Assembly: GCF_900115105.1 (NCBI RefSeq) | Contig: NZ_FOYP01000001.1 | Coordinates: 584,097-648,096, forward strand | DNA length: 64,000 nt | DNA from: Yoonia tamlensis | GTDB taxonomy: Bacteria; Pseudomonadota; Alphaproteobacteria; Rhodobacterales; Rhodobacteraceae | Direction of reading: 5' to 3' | Part shown: positions 54,439 through 63,921 of the stretch, one piece after another | How positions within the stretch are numbered: position 1 is the first letter of the stretch | Layout of the letters: each line of letters begins with the position of its first letter | The notes under the pieces: generated by a model | What the model was told of the DNA's origin: nothing | The model's input: the letters and a program-made list of their open reading frames with translations, nothing else | Database searches by the model: none | Program-made: the position numbers and the translations under genes

Positions 54439-55613
54439 TCCTTAGCTGGCTCGGTTTGGCGTGCCGCTAGCATCAGCACCGCATAACCAAGCACACCCGA
54501 CACCAGTGACCCTGACAAGACGCCAAGCCGGACCTGGTTCATAAGTGCCGCGTCGTCAAAGCTGAGCGAGCCGATAAACAACGACATGGTAAAGCCGATC
54601 CCCGCGAGACAGGCAATGCCGTAGATATGCGCCCAAGTTGCCCCGTGTGGCAGCCGCGCAAAGCCCAGTTTAACCATCGCAAAGCTGACACCAAAGACCC
54701 CGATCTGCTTGCCAAGGATCAGCCCCAACGCGATGCCCAGCGGCAGCGGTGCAAACAGATCGCTAAACGACAGCCCCGTTAGAACCACACCCGCATTGGC
54801 AAAAGCAAAGACCGGCACAATCAGATACAGCACATAGGGCGTCAGCCCGTGCTCAATCGCGTGCAATGGCGATTTGCCGTAGCGGTCGGTGAGCGGGATC
54901 AAGAAGGCCGTAACAACACCTGCCAGCGTTGCGTGAACGCCGGATTTCAGCACAAAGAACCACATGATCGCACCCAGCAGGATCGAAGGCGCAATCCGGT
55001 GTGCGCCGCGCATATTCTGCACGATCAGCCCGATCAATGGCAGGATCGCAAGGAACAGGTAGTCGACCTTGAGATCAGCGGTATAAAACAGCGCGATAAT
55101 CACGATGGCCCCAAGGTCATCCAAAATCGCCAATGTCAGCAAAAACACCTTGAGCGATGCCGGTGCGCGGGTGCCGACCAGTGCCAGAACACCCAAGGCA
55201 AAGGCGATATCGGTCGCCGCAGGGATCGCCCAGCCGTTGATCGTGGCCGCGTTGCCCCAGTTAAAGATAATGAACGCAAGTGCGGGCACAATCATCCCGC
55301 CCACGGCGGCCATGCCCGGCAAGATCACATCGCGCGGATTCTTGAGCTTGCCTTCGAGAATTTCGCGCTTCAACTCAAGCCCGATCAGGAAAAAGAAGAT
55401 CGCCATTAGCCCGTCGTTGATCCAAAGGATCGCAGGCTTTTCCAAACCTTCGCCGTTCACGGTAATCGCGAGGTAAGCCCCCAAAAAGCGGTCATAAAGC
55501 GGCGCAAGCCCCGAATTCGCGACGATCAACGCCGCGACGGCGGATGCCATCAATAAGATGCCGCCAAAAGCGTCGTGACGAAAAAAGCGATCGAGCGCGG
55601 CGCGAAGTGCCAT
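54435..55613 (-). CDS. nhaA: Na+/H+ antiporter NhaA
   Basis: 392 aa, twelve helices. Ion site Asp-Asp in LLTLAILDDLGAIVIIALFYT near residue 160 and the family TDIAFALGVLALVGTRAP. Start FRHDAFGGILLMASAVAALIVANS. Converges on the Hint gene with overlapping stops. Confidence 0.95.
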   Translation of the reverse strand: MALRAALDRFFRHDAFGGILLMASAVAALIVANSGLAPLYDRFLGAYLAITVNGEGLEKPAILWINDGLMAIFFFLIGLELKREILEGKLKNPRDVILPGMAAVGGMIVPALAFIIFNWGNAATINGWAIPAATDIAFALGVLALVGTRAPASLKVFLLTLAILDDLGAIVIIALFYTADLKVDYLFLAILPLIGLIVQNMRGAHRIAPSILLGAIMWFFVLKSGVHATLAGVVTAFLIPLTDRYGKSPLHAIEHGLTPYVLYLIVPVFAFANAGVVLTGLSFSDLFAPLPLGIALGLILGKQIGVFGVSFAMVKLGFARLPHGATWAHIYGIACLAGIGFTMSLFIGSLSFDDAALMNQVRLGVLSGSLVSGVLGYAVLMLAARQTEPAKD

Positions 55614-55733
55614 ATCTGGGTTTCCTGACTAATTTTGTTATAGCTTCGTGCCCATCTAAGCTCTGTGGGGCTTGCATCAAGGGGAAATTGCGGATTTCCT
55701 AAGAAAAATTGCAATGATTGCACGGTGACCGCC

Positions 55734-56333
55734 ATGTTTACACTTGATCACATTGCCGTTGCGGCAACGGACCTACAAAAGGGCACAGATTGGGTGCAGG
55801 CGCGCTTGGGTGTCGCATTGCAGCCGGGTGGCGCGCATCCGCGCTATGGCACACATAACATGCTGCTTGGCCTTGCGGACGGGCTTTACCTAGAGGTGAT
55901 CGCAAAAGACCCCGCGCAAACGCCACAGGCAGGGCATAGCTGGTTCGGGCTCGATCATTTTTCAGGTGGGCCGCGGCTTGCCAACTGGATTTGTCGGGCG
56001 GATGATCTGGCCGCTTATGAAGCTGTTGCAGGCCCCGCGCAGGCGCTGACGCGCGGTGATCTGCAGTGGGATATCACAGTGCCGGATGGCGGTGATTTGC
56101 CCCATGGTGGCGCGTATCCGACACTTTTGCGCTGGGCTGCTGGCACGGTGCATCCGGCCCAAAAACTGACCCCGTCGGGGTTGCGGCTGGTGGATTTTTG
56201 CGTGGCCCATCCCGATGCCCGAGCGATTGCACAAATGCTGCGCATGGATGACCCGCGCATCAGGTTCGAAACCGGAACGGCAGGGTTTCGCGCGACCTTT
56301 GACGGGCCCGACGGCGAAAAGGTGCTGTCATGA
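55734..56333 (+). CDS. VOC family protein (glyoxalase-like)
   Basis: 199 aa. LDHIAVAATDLQKGTDWVQARLGV carries the first metal His; YGTHNMLLGLADGLYLEVIA and VDFCVAHPDARAI follow. A glyoxalase_3-type fold; activity unknown. Start ATG 55734. Overlaps the next gene by four bases. Confidence 0.8.
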   Translation: MFTLDHIAVAATDLQKGTDWVQARLGVALQPGGAHPRYGTHNMLLGLADGLYLEVIAKDPAQTPQAGHSWFGLDHFSGGPRLANWICRADDLAAYEAVAGPAQALTRGDLQWDITVPDGGDLPHGGAYPTLLRWAAGTVHPAQKLTPSGLRLVDFCVAHPDARAIAQMLRMDDPRIRFETGTAGFRATFDGPDGEKVLS

Positions 56334-56797
56334 TCCGCGCCGCAACACCCGCTGATGCCGCGCAAATCGCTGCAATCTGGAACTACGCGATTCGCGAGAC
56401 GACCATCACCTTTAACCCCGACGAAAAATCCACAGCCGAAGTTGCTGCGCTGACCGCGCAGGCCTGTCTGGTCTGGGAAAAGGGTGGCCGTATTATGGGG
56501 TTTGCCCGCTATTTCCAGTTTCGGGGCGGGGCAGGCTACCGGTTTACTTGTGAACATACGATCATGCTACACCCCGACGCGCAGGGGCAGGGCGGCGGGC
56601 GGCAGTTGCAGCTGGCGCTTTGCGCCCATGCCAAAGACGCAGGCATGCACACGATGTTTGCAGGTTGCAGCGGTGATAATCCGGGGGCGGTGCCTTTTCA
56701 TGCGGCACTCGGGTTCGAAAAGGTTGCAACCCTGAGGCAAGTGGGGTTCAAGTTCGACAAGTGGATCGATTTGATCTTGATGCAAAAGCACCTGTGA
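56330..56797 (+). CDS. GNAT acetyltransferase (phosphinothricin acetyltransferase-like)
   Basis: 155 aa. IRAATPADAAQIAAIWNYAIRETTITFNPDEKS and HTIMLHPDAQGQGGGRQLQLAL (acetyl-CoA loop QGQGGG), then ALGFEKVATLRQVGFKFDKWIDLILMQ. The pattern matches the Pat/Bar subgroup. Overlaps the upstream VOC gene (ATGA). Confidence 0.87.
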   Translation: MIRAATPADAAQIAAIWNYAIRETTITFNPDEKSTAEVAALTAQACLVWEKGGRIMGFARYFQFRGGAGYRFTCEHTIMLHPDAQGQGGGRQLQLALCAHAKDAGMHTMFAGCSGDNPGAVPFHAALGFEKVATLRQVGFKFDKWIDLILMQKHL

Positions 56798-56808
56798 AAG
56801 GAATGCAA

Positions 56809-57489
56809 ATGTCGATCTGGGCGCGCATTGCCGATGCGCTAGCGGCGCTGACAGCGGGCGAAGGGCTGTCAGCAGTTTTTGAAAAACTGCGCACGGCGCC
56901 CGACCGCACTGTGGGGTTTGCCATCGCGGTGATTGCATTGGGCGCAAAAATGGCCAAGGCCGACGGGCAGGTGACCCGCGACGAGGTGATCGCCTTTCGC
57001 GAGGTGTTCACGATCCCCCCCGAGGAAGAGGCCAACGCCGCGCGCGTTTTCAACCTGTCGCGACAGGATGTCGCCGGCTACGAGGCCTATGCCCGCCAGA
57101 TCAAGGCGATGTTTGGCGATGATGACACGCCGCTTTGCCATCTGCTCGAGGGGCTGTTTCAGATTGCGACTGCAGACGGGTTTTACCACCCCAACGAAGA
57201 CGGGTTCCTACAAAATGTGGCTGAAATTTTCGGCTTTGACGAACGGCGGTTTCGGGGCATCCGCGCGCAATTTGTCAAAGACGCAGACCGCGACCCCTAT
57301 GATGTCTTGGGCGTGGCGCCCGATGCGCCGTTGGATCAGATCCGCAAAGCATGGCGCAATTTGGTGCGCGAAACCCATCCCGACCGGATGATCGCGCGCG
57401 GCGTCCCGACAGAGGCGGTCAAGCTGGCCGAACGGCGCATGGTCGCCATCAACCGCGCTTGGGATGACATACAGGCCAGCCGCGCATGA
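56809..57489 (+). CDS. TerB-like plus J-domain protein (DjlA-like)
   Basis: 226 aa. N-terminal TerB-like helical acidic domain (AIAVIALGAKMAKADGQVTRDEVIAFREVF; LLEGLFQIATADGFYHPNEDGFL) and C-terminal J domain (DPYDVLGVAPDAPLDQIRKAWRNLVRETHPDRMI with the HPD motif). It would stimulate DnaK. No transmembrane helix, unlike enteric DjlA. Start ATG 56809, six bases after AAAGGA. Overlaps the next gene (ATGA). Confidence 0.87.
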   Translation: MSIWARIADALAALTAGEGLSAVFEKLRTAPDRTVGFAIAVIALGAKMAKADGQVTRDEVIAFREVFTIPPEEEANAARVFNLSRQDVAGYEAYARQIKAMFGDDDTPLCHLLEGLFQIATADGFYHPNEDGFLQNVAEIFGFDERRFRGIRAQFVKDADRDPYDVLGVAPDAPLDQIRKAWRNLVRETHPDRMIARGVPTEAVKLAERRMVAINRAWDDIQASRA

Positions 57490-58493
57490 GGATCGCCACA
57501 TATAACGTTGAATGGTTCGACCGGCTGTTTGACGACAATGGCGCGCTAATTAACGATGACAGCTGGTCAGCGCGTTGGGATGTCACCAAAGCACAGCAAA
57601 CTGCGGCTCTGGGCATTGTTTTTCAGGCGCTGGACGCAGATGCGATCATGATCATCGAAGCACCTGACACCAGCCCGAGCCGCAGCACCGTGCGCGCGCT
57701 TGATCAATTTGCGGCGCATTTTGATCTGCGCTGCAATACCGCCATCATCGGCTTTGCCAATGATACGCAACAAGAAATCGCACTGCTGTATGACCCGCAG
57801 GTAATCAAGGTGGCCCATGACCCGCTGCATGACGACCAATTCCCGCGGTTTGACCAGACCTTTGCGATGGATGTCGATGTCGATGCCAAACCGGACCCGA
57901 TCCGCTGGTCAAAGCCGCCGCTTGAACTGGCGCTGGACGGGCCAGCCGGGCCGCTGCGCCTGATCGGAGTGCATGCCAAATCCAAAGCCCCGCACGGCGC
58001 CCGATCGGAGGCCGAAGCGATCCGCATTTCGATCGAAAACCGGCGCAAGCAACTGGCGCAATGCATCTGGCTGCGGGGCCGCGTTGAAACACATCTTGGG
58101 CGGGGCGATGACCTGATTGTCTTGGGTGACTTTAATGACGGGCCGGGACTCGACGAATATGAAAAACTGTTCGGGCGTTCAGGCGTCGAGGTGGTCTTGG
58201 GCGAAGCCGACGCCGCGCAGATGTTTGACCCGCATGCACGGCTGGCGCTAAGCCGCCGTTTGGGCGCAAGCCCCGTATCGGCGCGTTTCAAACGCAAAGG
58301 GCAACCCTATTTGCAGGCATTGCTTGATTACGTCATGGTATCGCCGGGGCTGCGCGCGCGCGGCCCGCACTGGCAGATCTGGCACCCGTTCGATCACCCC
58401 GCCTGCTATGAAAATATCGTCCTACGCGAAGCGCTTTTGCAGGCCTCTGATCATTTTCCGGTGGTTTTGGACCTGCCCGATCATCCCGCCTAG
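57486..58493 (+). CDS. endonuclease/exonuclease/phosphatase family protein
   Basis: 335 aa. EEP fold motifs RIATYNVEWFDRLFDDNG (Asn/Glu metal site), IGVHAKSKAPHG, VLGDFNDGPGLDEYE and ASDHFPVVLDLP (terminal Asp-His). Phosphodiesterase or nuclease activity; substrate unknown. Coupled to the J-domain gene. Confidence 0.87.
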   Translation: MRIATYNVEWFDRLFDDNGALINDDSWSARWDVTKAQQTAALGIVFQALDADAIMIIEAPDTSPSRSTVRALDQFAAHFDLRCNTAIIGFANDTQQEIALLYDPQVIKVAHDPLHDDQFPRFDQTFAMDVDVDAKPDPIRWSKPPLELALDGPAGPLRLIGVHAKSKAPHGARSEAEAIRISIENRRKQLAQCIWLRGRVETHLGRGDDLIVLGDFNDGPGLDEYEKLFGRSGVEVVLGEADAAQMFDPHARLALSRRLGASPVSARFKRKGQPYLQALLDYVMVSPGLRARGPHWQIWHPFDHPACYENIVLREALLQASDHFPVVLDLPDHPA

Positions 58494-59296
58494 ACTTGCG
58501 CGCATTTGATCACCGCAAACGCAATATTGTCCTGTTCGGGATCATCAAGTGTTTCAAGCGCCGCGAGCAATGCATCGGCCGTCGCTTGCGCCGGTTGCAG
58601 TCGGGTTTGTGCCAGAATGTCACAAATCTGGTGTTCTGGCAGGTATAGCAACCCGTCGCTGGAAACGATGATCACGTCGCCCGCGCAAATGCGGGTCGGG
58701 TTTTCCGGACAGTCGACGGTCTCGATTTCGCGGCCGCGAATGACGGATGCCAAGGTACTGCGGCTGGGATGATCGCGGCCTTCTTGTTCGCTAAGCGCCC
58801 CGATCTTGACCAGCATGTCAATTTGCGGCGCCATCGAGTGATCCGCGTTCAGGCGTTGCAACGCGCCGTCACGGCACAAAAACAATGGCGAATCCCCCAC
58901 GGATAGCCAAGATAGCGCGCCGTCACGTATCACTGTCGCCAGAAGTGTCGTGCCCATGCCGTAGGTTTCATCATGCGCCTTGGCATGGGCGCCAACCAGC
59001 GCATTTGCGCTTTGGGTGGCTTGGGTCAGCACATCGGTGATTGCCACCTGTCCAGCCGCGATTTTGGCCGGTTGCGTGGTGATCTGGCGAAACACTTCGG
59101 CGCAGGCAATGCCGCTGGCCACATCACCCGCAGCATGGCCGCCCAAACCGTCAGCGACCACGGCGACGCAGGTGTTTTCACCCTCCGCTTTTTGGGCTTG
59201 CAACGTGTCTTCTTGATATGCGCGGGCGCCTTGATGCGTGGCGGTTGCCAGATCATAGCAGAGTGCAACTTCTAAACTGTCTATATTTTCCGCCAA
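58490..59296 (-). CDS. PP2C-family serine/threonine phosphatase
   Basis: 268 aa. Metal motifs: TATHQGARAYQEDTLQA, VAVVADGLGGHAAGDVASGIACAEVF, LSWLSVGDSPLFLCRDG, and ICAGDVIIVSSDGLLYLPEHQI, then DNIAFAVIKC. A soluble bacterial PP2C. Ends overlapping the EEP gene by four bases. Confidence 0.92.
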   Translation of the reverse strand: MAENIDSLEVALCYDLATATHQGARAYQEDTLQAQKAEGENTCVAVVADGLGGHAAGDVASGIACAEVFRQITTQPAKIAAGQVAITDVLTQATQSANALVGAHAKAHDETYGMGTTLLATVIRDGALSWLSVGDSPLFLCRDGALQRLNADHSMAPQIDMLVKIGALSEQEGRDHPSRSTLASVIRGREIETVDCPENPTRICAGDVIIVSSDGLLYLPEHQICDILAQTRLQPAQATADALLAALETLDDPEQDNIAFAVIKCAQV

Positions 59297-59390
59297 TTGC
59301 GGTCTCCTACGCGTGGTCTGTCGGGCCTAGCTAGGGGCATATCGTGGTAATCAAATGCTGAACCAGTGGCAAAATCATGTCCAAGGCCAG

Positions 59391-60932
59391 CTATTTTTTG
59401 AACGTAAAGCTCACGGTCGCGTCAAGCGCGCTGGCCAGTGCATTCAGCCGGTTTTCCGCAACCTCGCCAAATAGCGGGCGGGCGTGTTCCGTCAGCACAA
59501 GCCGCAATGTACGTTGCCGCGAGTTCCATTTCAAAACACCCGGCGGTTCATCCGCCGACAGCCACAGCATCGCGCCCAATCGCATGGCCTTGCCCAGAAT
59601 CTGCGCGTCTTTTATTTGGGCGTCGTCAAGCATCGCAAACAGCGGGGCAAAGCGGGTCTTGTCGGTCTTGCTGGTATAGCGGTGCATCAGCGCCATCCCC
59701 AGAAATACCCGTTCATAATGCTTGAGCCCGCCAAGATTGGCGCGGGTTGCGTTGTCAAATGTGACTTCGGCGCGGTAATCGGGATGCGCGCGCCAGCTGA
59801 CGTCATGCAACAGGCAGGCGGCTTTGATGATCCGTGTCCGCTGCCAATTGGCGCGAGGGAACAGCGGTTTGACAAAATCATAAAGCAACCGCCCGAACCC
59901 GGGCAGACGCGCGTCCTTGGCTTCGGCAAAACGGCAGGCTTCGATCAGCGGATCACGTTCGCGCAGCGCGCGCGGCATCTGTTCGAACAACATGCCTTCG
60001 CGAATACCGTAGGATGAAACGGCAACGTCTTTGGGTTTGAAAACACGTATCAATTCGCGCAACACGATGGATGCCAAAGGCACCAGTGCCATGCGGGTAT
60101 CGGAAATATTGCAGCGGCCACGCAAATCCTGCAGGTCGGATTGGTCGATGTATTTTGCGGTCTTGCTGATCTGGCGCGATGACATGCGGTATTCGTGCAG
60201 CACCGTCAGCGGGTAATTGCGCCGTTCCATATCGACCCGCGCAATCGCGCGCCATGAACCGCCGACCAGAAACAGGCGCATGCCGGTTTCATTACCCATT
60301 TCATTATGCAAACGCGCAATCGTCTCGCGTACGAATTCCTTGACGGCTTTCTTGCCGCCCTTGATTTCACGCAATTTCAGTGGCCCCAACGCAGAGGTTA
60401 CGCGTTGCCCGACCCGCCCGTCGGAAAGATCGGCAAGCTCCATCGACGAACCGCCGATATCGCAAACCAACCCATAGCTGCCTGGCCAGCCAAGCAGCAC
60501 ACCTTGTGCGGAAAGCCTTGCTTCTTCTTCGCCGTCGATAATCCAAAGCTTCACGCCGGTTTCGCGCAGCACTTCCTCGCGGAAATCGGGGCCGTCGCTG
60601 GCCTCGCGGACGGCGGCGGTGGCCACGGCCGTCAGCGGCAAAATGCCCATCCCTTCGGCCAGCGCCGCAAAGCGCCGGATCGCCGAAAGCGCGCGCACGC
60701 GCCCTTGCGGGTTCAGGTGCCCCGTCTCGGACAGGCCCGCGCCCAAGGCGCACATGATTTTTTCGTTATAGAAATAAGCAGGCGACCGCGCGGCACCATC
60801 AAACACCACCAGACGGACAGAGTTCGAACCGACATCAATCACACCGACACGGCTCAGGCCTTTGGCTGCTTCATCGTCAAACAGCGGGCGCCCGAACGGT
60901 CCCCAGTCGATTGTTTCGGGTTGCTGTGTCAT
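59391..60932 (-). CDS. ppx: exopolyphosphatase/guanosine pentaphosphate phosphohydrolase
   Basis: 513 aa. Actin-like ASKHA motifs VGVIDVGSNSVRLVVFD and YGLVCDIGGSSMELADLSDG, ending in an HD-like helical domain (AACLLHDVSWRAHPDYRAE). Degrades polyphosphate from the ends and may act on pppGpp. Follows ppk1 on the same strand, 107 bases apart. Confidence 0.92.
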   Translation of the reverse strand: MTQQPETIDWGPFGRPLFDDEAAKGLSRVGVIDVGSNSVRLVVFDGAARSPAYFYNEKIMCALGAGLSETGHLNPQGRVRALSAIRRFAALAEGMGILPLTAVATAAVREASDGPDFREEVLRETGVKLWIIDGEEEARLSAQGVLLGWPGSYGLVCDIGGSSMELADLSDGRVGQRVTSALGPLKLREIKGGKKAVKEFVRETIARLHNEMGNETGMRLFLVGGSWRAIARVDMERRNYPLTVLHEYRMSSRQISKTAKYIDQSDLQDLRGRCNISDTRMALVPLASIVLRELIRVFKPKDVAVSSYGIREGMLFEQMPRALRERDPLIEACRFAEAKDARLPGFGRLLYDFVKPLFPRANWQRTRIIKAACLLHDVSWRAHPDYRAEVTFDNATRANLGGLKHYERVFLGMALMHRYTSKTDKTRFAPLFAMLDDAQIKDAQILGKAMRLGAMLWLSADEPPGVLKWNSRQRTLRLVLTEHARPLFGEVAENRLNALASALDATVSFTFKK

Positions 60933-61039
60933 GATGTCCCCGCGTCATTGCGACCGCAAGCATGAAGGTCATGATCCGGCCAGTCAATCGCTAGCTGCCC
61001 TGTTTTCGCCTAGACCGCAAGCGGCCTGTCGGCGTGACA

Positions 61040-63208
61040 TCAGTCATCCGTATGCGTCAGTTGCGGCACGTCGGATGCACCGGCGGATCCGCGTCCCGAC
61101 AGCGACGGGTTTTCCATAAAGAAGCGGTGGCAATTGAACGCAAATTCGCCTTCGGTGATTTCGGCGCGGGTAAAGCTGCCATCGGCGGCCATCACCCAGC
61201 TTTGGGCGACATCTGCCATATTTGCGGCCATGACCTGCCCGACGATTTGCGCTTTGACGGTCGGGTTCTTGATTTCCACCAATGTTTCGACGCGGCGGAT
61301 CAGATTGCGGCCCATCCAATCGGCCGAGCTGATAAACACCCGTGCCTTTTTGCTGGGCAATGCGGAGCCGTTGCCAAAACAGACGATCCGCGAATGCTCA
61401 AGGAACCTGCCAACAATGGACTTTACGCGGATGTTTTCAGATAACCCTTTGACACCCGGGCGCAGCCCGCAAATACCGCGGATCACAAGGCTGATTTTCA
61501 CGCCATCCTGCGAGGCTGCATAAAGCGCGTCGATCACATCGGATTCGATCAGCGAATTCATTTTTGCCCAGATCGACGCTGGCTTGCCGTTGCGGGCGTT
61601 TTCCGCCTCGGCGGCGATGCTATCAAGCAGGGATTGTTTCAGGCTCAGCGGTGAAATCGCAAGGTTTTCAAGGGTCTCGGGCTGGGCATAGCCCGATAGG
61701 TAGTTGAACACCTTGGTCGCATCGCGCCCCAGTTTTGCGTCACAGGTGAACAGGCTCAGGTCGGTGTAGATCCGCGCCGTGATCGGATGGTAATTGCCGG
61801 TTCCGAAATGCGTATAGGTCACCAGCTTGTCGCCTTCGCGGCGCACAACGGTGCTGATTTTCGCGTGGGTCTTATAGTTCAGGAACCCGTAAACCACATG
61901 CGCACCGGCCCGTTCAAGACGGCGCGACTGGCGGATATTGGCAGCCTCGTCAAAGCGGGCTTTCAGTTCGACCAAGGCGGTGACCGATTTGCCGTCTTCA
62001 GCGGCTTCACACAGGGCTTCGACAATCGGCGACCGGTTCGACGTGCGATAAAGCGTCTGCTTGATCGCGACCACATCGGGATCGCGCGCAGCCTGCGCCA
62101 GAAAGCGCACAACCATATCGAATGTTTCGTAAGGGTGGTGCAGCAGCATGTCCTTTTGCCGGATGGCTGCGAACATATCGCCCTCGTGGTCCTGAACCCG
62201 TTCCGGCACACGCGGCGAAAACGGCGGCCAAAGCAGATCGGGGCGGTTGTCCAGAACAAGCTCGCTCAGGTCAGCGATGCCGATCATCCCGTCAACTTCG
62301 ACAACGGCCTCGGATGTGACGTGTAGCTCTGACATGACAAGGCTTTGCAAGGCGGCGGGTGCCTGCGCAGAAATCTTGAGCCGCACAACCTCGCCACGGC
62401 GGCGGCGCTTGAGCGCGACTTCGAATTCGCGCACCAGATCTTCGGCTTCGTCCTCGACCTCCAGATCGCTGTCGCGCAGTACCTTGAAGGCGCAATTGCC
62501 CTTGACTTTATAGCCTGGAAACAGCTGACTGATATGCAGCAAAAGAAGCTCTTCGAGCGGCAAAAAACGCTGCCCCTGATCTGACGGCACCGCGACAAAG
62601 CGGTCAATTTGCGCAGGCACCGGCAAAAGCGCGCGCAGGCTGCGTTTATCGGTCACGCGTTCAAGCTGCAGCGCCAGTGCAAAGCCTTCGTTGGGGATAA
62701 ACGGGAACGGATGCGCGGGATCAATGGCCAGCGGTGACAATACGGGGAACACCTGTTCCAGAAACACATCTTCAAGGTATTTGACGTCGTCTTTGGACAG
62801 TTCATGGCGGGTCAGCAGATGAATGTCCTGACTGCCCATTTCGGCCTGCAGTGCGGTAAAGATCGTTTGCTGGTGGGCCATCAGTTTACGCGCATCCGCG
62901 TCAATCAACACCAGTTGTTCGGCAGGGGTCAGCCCGTCAAGCCCGGGCGTGACATTGCCCGCATTTGCCAGTTCGCGCAGCCCCGCGACCCGCACGCTGA
63001 AAAATTCGTCAAGGTTGGCCGCAGATATCGACAAAAACCGCAACCGTTCCAGCAATGGCACACGGGGGTTTTCGGCCTCTTCGAGCACGCGCCAGTTAAA
63101 CCCGAGCCAGCTTAGCTCGCGGTTCACAAAACGGGCCGGTGTTGCCAGATCAATATCGAGTTCGGTCGGCGCAGGAAACGCGCCATCAAGAAAATTTGTT
63201 GTGTTCAT
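61040..63208 (-). CDS. ppk: polyphosphate kinase 1
   Basis: 722 aa from ATG 63208. PARFVNRELSWLGFNWRVLEEA at the N-terminus; catalytic His in NYKTHAKISTVVRREGD (THAK) and TYTHFGTGNYH; a second domain with ISSADWMGRNLIRRVETLVEI. Forms long-chain polyphosphate from ATP. TAAGG precedes the ATG; the 63226 start is less likely. Confidence 0.95.
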   Translation of the reverse strand: MNTTNFLDGAFPAPTELDIDLATPARFVNRELSWLGFNWRVLEEAENPRVPLLERLRFLSISAANLDEFFSVRVAGLRELANAGNVTPGLDGLTPAEQLVLIDADARKLMAHQQTIFTALQAEMGSQDIHLLTRHELSKDDVKYLEDVFLEQVFPVLSPLAIDPAHPFPFIPNEGFALALQLERVTDKRSLRALLPVPAQIDRFVAVPSDQGQRFLPLEELLLLHISQLFPGYKVKGNCAFKVLRDSDLEVEDEAEDLVREFEVALKRRRRGEVVRLKISAQAPAALQSLVMSELHVTSEAVVEVDGMIGIADLSELVLDNRPDLLWPPFSPRVPERVQDHEGDMFAAIRQKDMLLHHPYETFDMVVRFLAQAARDPDVVAIKQTLYRTSNRSPIVEALCEAAEDGKSVTALVELKARFDEAANIRQSRRLERAGAHVVYGFLNYKTHAKISTVVRREGDKLVTYTHFGTGNYHPITARIYTDLSLFTCDAKLGRDATKVFNYLSGYAQPETLENLAISPLSLKQSLLDSIAAEAENARNGKPASIWAKMNSLIESDVIDALYAASQDGVKISLVIRGICGLRPGVKGLSENIRVKSIVGRFLEHSRIVCFGNGSALPSKKARVFISSADWMGRNLIRRVETLVEIKNPTVKAQIVGQVMAANMADVAQSWVMAADGSFTRAEITEGEFAFNCHRFFMENPSLSGRGSAGASDVPQLTHTDD

Positions 63209-63265
63209 AACGGCCTTATACGCCACAGTTGTTGCGGCTTTGTGACAATTATTGCGCTTGGGCGG

Positions 63266-63919
63266 TTACTTGTCCAGAAGCTCTGCGGCGAGTGTCTTGT
63301 TGATCTTGCGCCCGTTGGCCAAAGCCGCCGCATCAAGCCGCGCCACAATATCGGCTGCCGCCGCAAACGAACGTTCGATCCGCGTGGTCAGATATTGCAC
63401 CAATGCGGGTTTGGGCATGATTTGTCGGTCGGCAAAGAGCTTCATGATCAACGCAGAAAGCAGCGCATCGTCCGGATTGTCGATTTGGGTGATGGTGCAG
63501 GCCTGCATCCGGCTGGCAAGATCGGGCAGGGCGATTTGCCAGCGTGTCGGCGGTACCTGCGCGGTCATCAATAGCGTGCCGCCGGTGTTGCGCAGGTGGT
63601 TATGAAGGTGGAACATGGCTTCTTGCGCGGTGGCGGGCAGGTTTTCCATATCCTCGACAATCACGCTGCTGGCGCTGGGCTGGAAATCCGCAGGGAGCAT
63701 TGCGGCTTTGATGGTTTGCGCGTTGTGCTGGGTCTGGAATATGCGCGCCAGATGGCTTTTGCCGCTGCCTTTGGGGCCGACAATTACCAGTTTGCGGTCG
63801 GGCCATGATTGCGGCGCGGTCAGCATCGCAAACGCTTGGGCATTTGCGGCCGATACGAAATAATCGTTCGGCCCCAGCGCAACCCCCGTTGGCCAGCGGA
63901 ATGTCAGTTGTTCGGCCAT
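63266..63919 (-). CDS. Hda-like DnaA regulatory P-loop protein
   Basis: 217 aa. MAEQLTFRWPTGVALGPNDYFVSAANAQAF is the typical HdaA start. Walker A GPKGSGKSHLARI and Walker B-like SVIVEDMENL with an AAA+ lid at the end. Alphaproteobacterial HdaA inactivates ATP-DnaA on the replication clamp. Positioned upstream of ppk1 on the same strand. Confidence 0.88.
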   Translation of the reverse strand: MAEQLTFRWPTGVALGPNDYFVSAANAQAFAMLTAPQSWPDRKLVIVGPKGSGKSHLARIFQTQHNAQTIKAAMLPADFQPSASSVIVEDMENLPATAQEAMFHLHNHLRNTGGTLLMTAQVPPTRWQIALPDLASRMQACTITQIDNPDDALLSALIMKLFADRQIMPKPALVQYLTTRIERSFAAAADIVARLDAAALANGRKINKTLAAELLDK

Positions 63920-63921
63920 GT

